Shown here in pieces: positions 1 to 6,515 of a DNA stretch of 27,586 bases. Each line of letters begins with the position of its first letter. The first letter of the stretch is position 1. The position numbers were made by a program, and so were the translations under genes. The notes below the pieces were generated by a model. That model was not told where the DNA came from. It worked only from the letters and a program-made list of their open reading frames with translations, and did no database searches. The stretch comes from Methanobrevibacter sp. (lineage in GTDB: Archaea > Methanobacteriota > Methanobacteria > Methanobacteriales > Methanobacteriaceae). The stretch covers positions 1-27,586 of the forward strand of contig JAEEWY010000002.1 of the NCBI GenBank assembly GCA_016291275.1, in the 5' to 3' direction.

Positions 1-1058
1 GCAATTACTAAGAAACAATCAGGTTCTTTTCTTACAAGTAAATCGATTGTGTTAGTTTCACCTAACATATATCTGGTATATCCTCTAGAGAAGTCTACAC
101 CAAATGCAAATCCAGTTTCATATGCCATAAAGATGTTGAAACCGTTTACGTTAAAGTGACCTCTCATAGGAGTAAGTCCCCATTTACTGTTGGTGTTTAA
201 GTCTTGTACTAATTTAATTGCGATGTCAATGTTTCTTTGTTTACCTAAGGTGTGGGTTAAACCTAAACCGAAGAAGAGAACACCGAATTCTGCAGCTTCC
301 ATTTCAGCAGCTAATTCATAAATGTCTTCAGCTGGAATACCGGAAACAGATTCAGATTGTAATTTTTTACCTTTTAATACAGCTCTTAAAGCGTTGTAGA
401 AACCGTAGTCTCCGTTTTGTTCAAATCCAATCCATTTGTCAGACATTTTTGCAGTGTCTGAGAATTTTGGATCCATAGTAATAACGGTTCTGTCGAATCT
501 ACCTCTTTGTCTGAAGTATCCTCTAGGGAATGCTGCATATCTTGCTAAGTGTCTTGGGTGAGAGTTCATAGCGTTACTACCAGAGTATGCAATAACGTCA
601 GCTCTGTTTTTAACTTCCCCTAAGGTTTGGATAGGGTAACCTGCGTTTTGCATAGCTTGTAAACTTGGACCGTGACAGATAGTTGCTTGGTTATCTAAAA
701 CAGCACCAATATATTCACCTAATTCTACACCTTCTTTCATACATTCAGTAGAAGTTTCAGACCAACCGTAGAATACTGGTCTAATAGAGTTTGCAATATA
801 TTCAGCTGCAGTGTCTAAAGCAGTATCCCAGTCTACTTCTTCAAGAACTCCTTCTTCGTTTCTTACCATTGGTACAAGTAATCTTTGGTCCATATCTTCC
901 ATAACTTTACTTGCACCTAATCTGCATGCGTGTCTTACAGCAACTACGTGACCGTCTTTTACTAAGAAGTCTAAGTCGTCACAGTTACATCCACAAAATG
1001 CACAAGTACAATTTTCTACAATGTGATCGTAATCAGTTACAGGTGGTTCATATGTCAT
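1..1058 (-). CDS. fwdB: Tungsten formylmethanofuran dehydrogenase subunit B, 3'-truncated by window edge
   Basis: Catalytic subunit of the enzyme that reduces CO2 to formylmethanofuran, the first step of methanogenesis from CO2. I read it directly from the minus strand; the frame stays open to base 1, giving 352 codons, so the C-terminal part (about 80 residues in the family) is missing. Near the N-terminus C17, C19, C22, C24 and C26 give a [4Fe-4S] binding region, and C45 follows. C128 in the ICHGPS motif is the expected tungsten ligand; its codon is TGT, so this is the cysteine and not the selenocysteine form. The start ATG at 1056-1058 has GGGAGGAG about 12 bases upstream and overlaps the end of fwdD by 11 bases, which implies translational coupling. 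The cysteine ligand plus the polyferredoxin-bearing operon favour fwdB over fmdB; metal choice is an inference. Confidence 0.93.
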   Translation of the reverse strand, partial: MTYEPPVTDYDHIVENCTCAFCGCNCDDLDFLVKDGHVVAVRHACRLGASKVMEDMDQRLLVPMVRNEEGVLEEVDWDTALDTAAEYIANSIRPVFYGWSETSTECMKEGVELGEYIGAVLDNQATICHGPSLQAMQNAGYPIQTLGEVKNRADVIAYSGSNAMNSHPRHLARYAAFPRGYFRQRGRFDRTVITMDPKFSDTAKMSDKWIGFEQNGDYGFYNALRAVLKGKKLQSESVSGIPAEDIYELAAEMEAAEFGVLFFGLGLTHTLGKQRNIDIAIKLVQDLNTNSKWGLTPMRGHFNVNGFNIFMAYETGFAFGVDFSRGYTRYMLGETNTIDLLVRKEPDCFLVI

Positions 1059-1620
1059 GATCAATCAACTCCTCCCATTTACGTCCGTTATAAACTGGTC
1101 TTTCACCTAATGATTCCATGTTTTCTACAACATCATCATCTTCTTCGTCAACATATTTTTTGTATACCCATCTCATTAAGTCTGCCATTAATAAAACTTT
1201 TCTGTCAGTTTTTTCAACGGTAGCGTGGATACCTTTGTAGGTAGGGTCTGAACAACAGTAGGTTTCGTGGCTTACAATAGTGTTAGCCCATGGACCTTTA
1301 CATACAAAAATGGTACCTTCGTGAGGAGCATCTCTGGATTTTGCTGCGTTTAAAACAACTTCACCGTAGTCGGTTTTTACAAGTACAGTGTCCCAGTTTT
1401 TTACACCTAATTTTACCATGTCACGAGGATCCATGTAACAGGTACCGGAAGCGTTTTTATATTCTTCTTTTAAGGTAGAACCTCTTTTCTTACAAGCTCC
1501 TTGATATATGTCAGAACCAGTGTTTAACATACATTTGAGTACTTTGGTAGTACCTTCTTGAGCTACGTTTTCTAAATCTCCAACTACTGGTCTTTCTAAA
1601 TAAGTATTTGCGTAATGCAT
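1048..1620 (-). CDS. fwdD: Formylmethanofuran dehydrogenase subunit D
   Basis: 190 residues. It is the molybdopterin-dinucleotide binding subunit that packs against FwdB. The core fits the family: a segment around residues 30-50 (NTGSDIYQGACKK), DPRDMVKLGV around 64-73, and KGPWANTIV around 108-116, typical of the C-terminal domain of pterin oxidoreductases that is a separate gene in Fwd. The protein is longer than the roughly 130 residues I expect for FwdD: about 45 residues follow the conserved ADLM segment, and they are highly charged with an acidic run (DEEDDD). It carries several extra cysteines. The start ATG at 1618-1620 has AGGAGTGAT in good position; the gene begins 10 bases after fwdG and overlaps fwdB. 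Order D then B differs from the fwdHFGDACB order known in Methanothermobacter. Confidence 0.9.
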   Translation of the reverse strand: MHYANTYLERPVVGDLENVAQEGTTKVLKCMLNTGSDIYQGACKKRGSTLKEEYKNASGTCYMDPRDMVKLGVKNWDTVLVKTDYGEVVLNAAKSRDAPHEGTIFVCKGPWANTIVSHETYCCSDPTYKGIHATVEKTDRKVLLMADLMRWVYKKYVDEEDDDVVENMESLGERPVYNGRKWEELIDHDI

Positions 1621-1630
1621 GTTATCACTC

Positions 1631-1861
1631 CTATTCTAACCATATAGCTTCAGTAGGACAGAACATTTGGCAAGTACCACATTTGTCACATTTGTCCACA
1701 CTGAATAATTTAATAAATCCGTTTTCAACCATCATAATAGTTTCGGTTGTTTTGGAACCATGTCCACCAGCGTTTTCTGGACTGATAGAAGCGTTTACTG
1801 GACATGCGATAACACATACTCCACAACCTAAACATTTATCTTGATCTACTTTAAGTTCCAT
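1631..1861 (-). CDS. fwdG: Formylmethanofuran dehydrogenase ferredoxin subunit G
   Basis: 76-residue protein with two classical [4Fe-4S] motifs: C10-x2-C13-x2-C16-x3-C20-P and a second CDKCGTCQMFCP motif near the C-terminus, with TEAIWLE ending the protein. It is a small electron-carrying subunit of the Fwd complex. The segment between the motifs (about 30 residues) is longer than in plain bacterial 2x[4Fe-4S] ferredoxins. The ATG at 1859-1861 is preceded by TTGGTGATT, matching the archaeal ribosome binding site. It lies 18 bases after fwdF and 10 bases before fwdD, so one transcript is likely. The name rests on position between fwdF and fwdD and on size; a FwdE label would be the alternative. 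Confidence 0.87.
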   Translation of the reverse strand: MELKVDQDKCLGCGVCVIACPVNASISPENAGGHGSKTTETIMMVENGFIKLFSVDKCDKCGTCQMFCPTEAIWLE

Positions 1862-1879
1862 AAATAATCACCAATCAAA

Positions 1880-2980
1880 TTAATTTTTTAAAGCTTCGAA
1901 TGCTGCAATCCAAGATTTAGAACTAGTTGGGGTGTAATCGATGTCAGTTCTAGTTACGGTTAATGCTCCGTTAGGACATGCTTTAGCACATGCACCACAG
2001 TGGATACAGTAATCTTCTTCTTTAACTAAGTGAGTTCCTCTGTCTCCAGGACCAGATGATTTAGGGAAGGATAAAACATTACATGGACATACATCAATAC
2101 ATGCACCACAGGTACCACATTTTTCTTCATCGATTTCGAGAGTACCTTTAAATGCTTGTTTTACAGTAGCTGCGTCTGCAGGACAGACTCCTTCACACCA
2201 TCCACATTTAATACAGGTTTCTTTGTCAATAATTGCATTTCCAGTAATAGCTGCTTTAGCAGGGTCAAGGTCGTATTCACCGTAGGAACAGGATCTACAT
2301 ACTGCTTTAATAGCGTTAACAGGACATGCTTTTTTACATACGAGACAGTATACACATTTTTCTTTGTCAATAACAATGCTTTCTTCACCGGTGGTTTTGT
2401 CTACTACAATAGCTTCTGCAGGACATAATTCAGCACAAGCACCACAGTAAATACAGTCGTCTTCACATACTTCGATTTCACCAGTTACTAAGTCAGCTCT
2501 GTTAGGTAAGGTTCTGTCAATAGTGATGGAAGCTCTAGGACAAGCTGCTTCACATTTTTTACAGAATAAACATTTGTCTTCATCGATTTCAGCTGAAGCG
2601 ATGAGAGTTGGATAAGCTTCATTTTCTTTAATAGAGACGCCACCAATAGTAAGGTCTAATGCGCCTGCTGGACATACTCCACTACACATACCACAGAGAA
2701 CACATTTGTTTTCATCAATGCATAATTTTGCTTTGACTTCATTGTCGTTTTTGAAAAGAGCATAGTTTTGAGCAATCTTTTCATGACCACTGAAATAGGT
2801 TTCGGTGTATTTACGTTCAATAGGAGCTACTTCATCAAGACAAATAGCTTCTACAGGACAAGTTGCTTCACAAAGGCCGCAACCAATACAAACGTGATCT
2901 TTAAAGGACAAAATTCTGTCTTCTTCTGCTGATCTTTTTATATTGAAGTCTTTGCCTTCAATTTCTTTAACGTTAACCAT
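1880..2980 (-). CDS. fwdF: Polyferredoxin subunit F of formylmethanofuran dehydrogenase
   Basis: 366 residues with eight CxxCxxCxxxCP motifs starting at C31, C93, C137, C176, C209, C256, C288 and C325, so up to eight [4Fe-4S] clusters arranged as repeated ferredoxin-like units. In the known Fwd structure FwdF is an electron wire between the enzyme core and its partners, including heterodisulfide reductase. Additional cysteines (C47, C87, C172, C228, C231, C300) lie outside the motifs. The ATG at 2978-2980 has GGAGGT upstream and overlaps the stop of the preceding HTH/ferredoxin gene by 8 bases, so the two are probably translated together. The tail after the last motif (about 30 residues, with two tryptophan-free serine-rich turns then SWIAAFEALKN) has no cysteine. 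The identity is secure from motif count, length and operon position. Confidence 0.95.
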   Translation of the reverse strand: MVNVKEIEGKDFNIKRSAEEDRILSFKDHVCIGCGLCEATCPVEAICLDEVAPIERKYTETYFSGHEKIAQNYALFKNDNEVKAKLCIDENKCVLCGMCSGVCPAGALDLTIGGVSIKENEAYPTLIASAEIDEDKCLFCKKCEAACPRASITIDRTLPNRADLVTGEIEVCEDDCIYCGACAELCPAEAIVVDKTTGEESIVIDKEKCVYCLVCKKACPVNAIKAVCRSCSYGEYDLDPAKAAITGNAIIDKETCIKCGWCEGVCPADAATVKQAFKGTLEIDEEKCGTCGACIDVCPCNVLSFPKSSGPGDRGTHLVKEEDYCIHCGACAKACPNGALTVTRTDIDYTPTSSKSWIAAFEALKN

Positions 2981-3431
2981 TTTTTACCTCCAAAATTTCA
3001 ATTGATTTTGTTGGGCAGTTCTCAACACACATAAGACAGCCACAACAATAACGGGGGTTTATCTTTGCTTTCAATGAATCTAAGTTAATAGCCTTCATCT
3101 CACACAAATCTACACACAATCCACAACCAATACATCCATCGTTAATCTGTGGGTCATAATGATTCATATTAAAAATAGTCACGATTTGACGAATTTCTTT
3201 ATAATCTCCAAATAAAACTTTTGCTATTAATATAAAATCCTTAGGACTTAACTCTAAAATAGTTTTAGCAAGTTCGATAGAATCCATTGATATGTTTCTA
3301 CCATTTAAGTAGTGAGAAATAGTTGATCTGTCTACACCGATTTGAGATGAAATCTCCTTTTGGGACAAGCCTCTTTTTCTCAACTCAACACTTTCTAAAT
3401 ATTTTAGTCCAGATACTATATGTTTTGGCAT
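2973..3431 (-). CDS. Helix-turn-helix DNA-binding protein with two [4Fe-4S] clusters, first gene of the fwd operon
   Basis: 152 residues in two parts. Residues 7-60 form a clear helix-turn-helix: RGLSQKEISSQIGVDRSTIS at 20-39, followed by HYLNGRN. Residues 98-145 hold two cluster motifs: C100-x2-C103-x2-C106-x3-C110 followed by Glu instead of the usual Pro, and C129-x2-C132-x2-C135-x3-C139-P, with an extra C130. No other domain is visible. It sits where fwdH lies in the Methanothermobacter fwdHFGDACB operon, and may be that gene, but I cannot confirm this without a search, so I give no symbol. The combination suggests a redox- or iron-sensing regulator, probably autoregulatory, rather than or in addition to an electron carrier; this is inference. 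ATG at 3429-3431 has GGTGAATTT just upstream and a TATA region about 30 bases further. Confidence 0.85.
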   Translation of the reverse strand: MPKHIVSGLKYLESVELRKRGLSQKEISSQIGVDRSTISHYLNGRNISMDSIELAKTILELSPKDFILIAKVLFGDYKEIRQIVTIFNMNHYDPQINDGCIGCGLCVDLCEMKAINLDSLKAKINPRYCCGCLMCVENCPTKSIEILEVKNG

Positions 3432-3440
3432 AAATTCACC

Positions 3441-3480
3441 ATGTGTACATTATAATATATATTATATATACTTATAAAAG
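3441..3480 (-). promoter_or_regulatory. Promoter of the fwd operon
   Basis: Read on the minus strand this stretch is TTATAAGTATATATAATA followed by more TA steps, a strong archaeal TATA region 25-45 bases from the fwd start codon, so the leader would be very short. TGTGTACA at 3442-3449 contains one half-site of the upstream dyads and would lie at or near the transcription start. Placement of the start site is inferred from the usual 25-base spacing. Confidence 0.55.
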
Positions 3481-3519
3481 GCACATACTTAGACTTAAGT
3501 ATAAAGATTTATATATGGC

Positions 3520-3536
3520 TGTGTATTAGTTACACA
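3520..3536. promoter_or_regulatory. Perfect dyad TGTGTA-N5-TACACA, putative fwd operator
   Basis: TGTGTA at 3520-3525 and TACACA at 3531-3536 are exact inverted repeats with a 5-base spacer. The site lies about 50 bp upstream of the TATA region of the fwd operon, a position that suits an activator or distal repressor site. The same dyad recurs twice at 3801-3841. Confidence 0.65.
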
Positions 3537-3800
3537 TTTGTAAAAATATTAATTATTAATTATATTAATTATTTTCGAAAAATAAGAATAAATAATAACT
3601 TGATAGGTAATATTTAATTAAATAATAATTTTTATACTAAATAAACTATTTTTTAATCTAATTATGAAAATTAAACTAATTTTATTAAAATAAAAATAGT
3701 TAAAATTTAATCAAAAATAGCTAAATTACATCTCCAATATGTAAGCGAATTTACATCGAATTTTTGAAAATTTTTAAAATTTTTAGGCCAAACAAAAAAA

Positions 3801-3841
3801 TGTGTAGTAAATACACATAAAGTAGGTGTAGTAAGTACACA
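3801..3841. promoter_or_regulatory. Two adjacent TGTGTA-N5-TACACA dyads
   Basis: 3801-3817 is TGTGTA-GTAAA-TACACA, perfect. 3825-3841 is GGTGTA-GTAAG-TACACA, one mismatch in the left arm. Spacers are nearly identical (GTAAA, GTAAG), and the site starts lie 24 bp apart, so this is a duplicated operator. It is about 330 bp upstream of the fwd promoter and about 230 bp beyond the end of moaA, which argues for action on fwd, possibly by looping with 3520-3536. Confidence 0.6.
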
Positions 3842-4067
3842 TAGTGATTTTTGAATAAAAAAGCTAATGAAAAAATGGGAAAAATTCACTAAAAAATAGA
3901 TTAAAAAATTAATGAAAATTAAGATAAAAATTGATGAGAAATTTATAAAAGATTTATAAAAAATTTATTAAAAATTTATTAAAAAAATATAAAAAATATT
4001 AAAAAGAGTATAAAAATAATCTATAAAAAAAATAGTAAAAAATAGGAAATATTAGAAAATTTATTAT

Positions 4068-5000
4068 CTATTCTTCCTTATAGAAAGGTTCCCTATTATG
4101 GATTCCCTTAAGGAAAATGTCTACAAGTTCATCATCAGATACTCCTTCTCTAATGAACTCAATCAAGTCTACAAGATTATCATTTCTGAGAAGACAAGGT
4201 TTGATCTTTCCTTCAGGAGTTATTCTGAGTCTGGTACAATTCTTGCAGAAATTGGTATTGTCAACAGGGTGGACAACTTCAATCTCACCGCCATCAATGA
4301 AATATTTCTTACGGTCCTGCATAAATTCCCTTATCTTAATCTCATCTGCAATTTCAGCAAGGTACTTTTCAAATTCTCCAAGTGGGTAATGGTACTTGGA
4401 GTTGAAGTCATTGTCATCACAGCTTTCAGACTCAATGATCTCAATTAGTTGAAGTATTACACCATGCTCTTTAGTGAATTCGAACATGTCCATAATCTCA
4501 TCATTGTTGATATTATTCATAACTACCATGTTTATCTTAACTGGATACATACCAACTTCACAAGATTTGACAATTCCATCCTTAACTCTTTGTAAAACGT
4601 TTTTCCCTACAATCATTTGATAGGTTTCTTCATCAAGTGTGTCTAAACTGACATTAACTCTGTCTAATCCTGCATCGACTAGATCTTGTGCAAATTTCTC
4701 TAAAAATATACCATTGGTAGTGATTGAAATATCCTTGAAATCAAGTGAATTAATTTTTTCAACAATTTCAACAATGTCTGGCCTGACTAAAGGTTCGCCT
4801 CCAGACAAACGTATTTTCTCAACACCTAATTTCTTTGCAATTCTGCAGATTTCATAAATTTCATCAGGAGTCATTTCTGAAGAGGATTCCAACATCCCAT
4901 CATGGTGACAGTATATGCAATCTACATTGCAACGATTAGTGATTGAAATCCTAAGTGAAATAATTGGTCTTTCATAATCGTCTCTTACTTTATCCTTCAT
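4068..5000 (-). CDS. moaA: GTP 3',8-cyclase MoaA (molybdenum cofactor biosynthesis)
   Basis: 310-residue radical SAM enzyme that converts GTP to the cyclic intermediate at the start of molybdopterin synthesis. C24-x3-C28-x2-C31 binds the SAM-cleaving [4Fe-4S] cluster; RLSGGEPL at about 63-70 is the SAM-binding GGEP motif. C252-x2-C255-x13-C269 binds the second cluster that holds GTP. The protein ends REPFYKEE, without the Gly-Gly tail of bacterial MoaA. The ATG at 4998-5000 has only a modest upstream GGGG, so the start is likely but not certain. It lies downstream of mobB and the 61-residue MobB-tail protein on the same strand, between two operons that need the cofactor (fwd and fdh). Confidence 0.94.
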   Translation of the reverse strand: MKDKVRDDYERPIISLRISITNRCNVDCIYCHHDGMLESSSEMTPDEIYEICRIAKKLGVEKIRLSGGEPLVRPDIVEIVEKINSLDFKDISITTNGIFLEKFAQDLVDAGLDRVNVSLDTLDEETYQMIVGKNVLQRVKDGIVKSCEVGMYPVKINMVVMNNINNDEIMDMFEFTKEHGVILQLIEIIESESCDDNDFNSKYHYPLGEFEKYLAEIADEIKIREFMQDRKKYFIDGGEIEVVHPVDNTNFCKNCTRLRITPEGKIKPCLLRNDNLVDLIEFIREGVSDDELVDIFLKGIHNREPFYKEE

Positions 5001-5078
5001 CCATAAACCCCAAAATAAAATTCATTCCAAAAAAATAATTATATTAATATGAACAATTTTAAAAAAATAATCTTAAGA

Positions 5079-5264
5079 TTATTCATTATCAATGGAAATT
5101 TCAACATTCTTTACTTCATCTACACCATATTCAGAAGTTTTAATAGCTTTCAATAATCCGAGAATAGTTTCTTTTATGATATCATCTGTGAATTTGTTTA
5201 ATTCAATATCATTTCCATTGATTACTAAACTAACTTTGTTTTCAAAATCTTTATTATCGCTCAC
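5079..5264 (-). CDS. Small protein homologous to the MobB C-terminal domain
   Basis: 61 residues. I aligned residues 11-60 with MobB residues 183-232 of the neighbouring gene without gaps: 23 of 50 positions are identical, including TILG, EYGV and alternating hydrophobics, so this is a free-standing paralogue of that tail domain. The start is GTG at 5262-5264, supported by AGGTG five bases upstream; an overlapping ATG is followed at once by a stop. The protein has no cysteine and no nucleotide-binding motif. It lies between mobB and moaA, so a role with molybdopterin enzymes or their maturation is likely, but the biochemical function is unknown. Confidence 0.8.
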   Translation of the reverse strand: MSDNKDFENKVSLVINGNDIELNKFTDDIIKETILGLLKAIKTSEYGVDEVKNVEISIDNE

Positions 5265-5302
5265 ATAATCACCTAAAAAATTATAATGCCAATGTATTTA
5301 AA

Positions 5303-5383
5303 TTATTTAATTATTTTAATTATTTTAATTATTTTAATTATTTAAATATATTAAACTATTATTAAATATATTAAACTATTATT
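5303..5383. repeat. Short AT tandem repeats
   Basis: A 9-base unit TTATTTTAA is repeated about four times (5311-5346, the last imperfect), followed by two exact copies of the 20-base unit AAATATATTAAACTATTATT at 5344-5363 and 5364-5383. It lies in the short gap between mobB and the 61-residue gene. Slippage products are the simplest explanation. Confidence 0.75.
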
Positions 5384-5406
5384 AAATATTTTTAAATATT
5401 ATTATA

Positions 5407-6114
5407 TTATTCTTTTTTATTTTTAATTGTTATGTCAATATCATCAAAGTTTTCTACACCATATTCCTTAATCTTAAGTGGGGTCAATACTCCCAATATG
5501 GTTTGCTTGAGATAATCGCTGACAAATCTATTCAATCCAATATTCACTCCATCAATAGCTAAATTGACTTCAGCTTGAGTTTCAGGATTGTAATCTAGCT
5601 TTCCTTGTGCAAAGGCCTGGCCTATAAGACTTGCATCATTATATCCGCATTCATTAACAAATAATGTTTCCAAAATGTCATAGGATCTTTCTTCAACAAG
5701 GTCGACCAATTCCAATAGCTCATCATCTGTGATTTCAAATGGATTCACCACTTTGATTGTATATTCATCCTTGACTTCTTCACAGGTTGCTATCTTAGCA
5801 TAAGGATAAGCTTTAAATCCTTCTATAACCACAAAATCAGGATTTTCCATAAGTTTTATTAAGAATAAAATACGTTCTAGATCAAGTCTTTCATTAATAT
5901 TGAAGTAAGTTCTTCCACCAATCCCTACAACAAAATCGGAACCTGCCTCCATTTGCTTATAGGTGTCGGTTCCCTCATGATCCATTTCCATCTGGTGATG
6001 AGAATGCTTGATGCTTGCTACCTTAAAGTCCCTATTGCTTAATTCCTTGATGATTTTACTTGTAAGGGATGTTTTGCCAGTGTTCTTTAAACCTACAATT
6101 GAAATAATTCTCAT
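5407..6114 (-). CDS. mobB: Molybdopterin-guanine dinucleotide biosynthesis protein MobB with extra C-terminal domain
   Basis: 235 residues. Residues 1-125 are a P-loop GTPase of the MobB family: Walker A GLKNTGKTS at 8-16, then IKHSHHQMEMDHEGTDTYKQMEAGS at 35-59, where the His/Asp-rich segment is typical of MobB, and VVIEGFK at 95-101. MobB assists attachment of GMP to the pterin cofactor. Residues about 180-235 form an added domain (EVNLAIDG...LNRF...TILG...EYGV) that is repeated as the separate 61-residue protein next door. The ATG at 6112-6114 has TTGGTGTAAA upstream. It is separated from fdhB by 401 bp and probably has its own promoter. Both fdhA and fwdB need the dinucleotide cofactor. 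Confidence 0.92.
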   Translation of the reverse strand: MRIISIVGLKNTGKTSLTSKIIKELSNRDFKVASIKHSHHQMEMDHEGTDTYKQMEAGSDFVVGIGGRTYFNINERLDLERILFLIKLMENPDFVVIEGFKAYPYAKIATCEEVKDEYTIKVVNPFEITDDELLELVDLVEERSYDILETLFVNECGYNDASLIGQAFAQGKLDYNPETQAEVNLAIDGVNIGLNRFVSDYLKQTILGVLTPLKIKEYGVENFDDIDITIKNKKE

Positions 6115-6167
6115 TTTTACACCAAATTATAAAAAATTTTTAAAAAACTTTGATTGATTAAATAAAA

Positions 6168-6175
6168 TTTATAAC
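6168..6175 (-). promoter_or_regulatory. Putative mobB promoter TATA box
   Basis: The minus strand reads GGTTATAAATTT here, about 55 bases upstream of the mobB start, a plausible TATA box. A dyad ATAGAT-N6-ATCTAT lies at 6221-6238, about 45 bp further upstream. Both are suggestive only. Confidence 0.4.
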
Positions 6176-6418
6176 CTATTGTTAAATTTAATTTATCTAA
6201 ATAAACTTTTGTCCCCAATCATAGATTAGATTATCTATTAATCAAAACTCATCAGAAAAAATAGACAGTAAAATTTCACTAAATAAATTAAATTTAAAAA
6301 TAAATCAATAGCTATTTTTAAAAAAATAATTTAAAAAATAGTTTTCATTAGAAATGAGTGAATAAGAGGTGACTATTTTAAAAATTATTTAATTAAAAAG
6401 GAGAATAAAAATAGAAAA

Positions 6419-6465
6419 TTGTAAAACGAATATAATAAGCAAAAGCCCATTACAAAGTTTTACAA
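6419..6465 (-). terminator. Stem-loop after fdhB
   Basis: TTGTAAAAC (6419-6427) and GTTTTACAA (6457-6465) pair perfectly over 9 bp with a 29-base loop. On the minus strand the stem is followed by a T-rich stretch (ATTTTCTATTTTTATTC), so it may end or protect the fdhAB message about 50 bases after the fdhB stop. Confidence 0.5.
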
Positions 6466-6515
6466 CAACTAATTTATTCTATCGTGTTTCACCATTTTGA
6501 TTTAAATCTTCAATC

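Larger units (their letters stand above)
3432..4067. other. 636-bp non-coding control region between fwd and moaA
   Basis: Very AT-rich stretch without a credible gene. It contains the fwd promoter, three TGTGTA-type dyads (3520-3536, 3801-3817, 3825-3841), and near 3890-4067 T-rich runs on the minus strand that probably end the moaA transcript. moaA has no hairpin terminator that I can see. Confidence 0.7.
6115..6515. other. 401-bp spacer between fdhB and mobB
   Basis: AT-rich, no gene seen. It contains the stem-loop after fdhB (6419-6465), the ATAGAT dyad (6221-6238) and the likely mobB promoter. Confidence 0.6.

Noticed and set aside
2156..2428. Open frames of 75-90 codons on both strands inside fwdF
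   Set aside because: They arise from the repeated cysteine-rich codons of fwdF in other frames; the composition is not protein-like and fwdF is certain.
3707..3889. 60-codon minus-strand frame in the fwd control region
   Set aside because: It runs through the dyads at 3801-3841, has no ribosome binding site and is dominated by Phe/Lys/Asn from AT-rich DNA.
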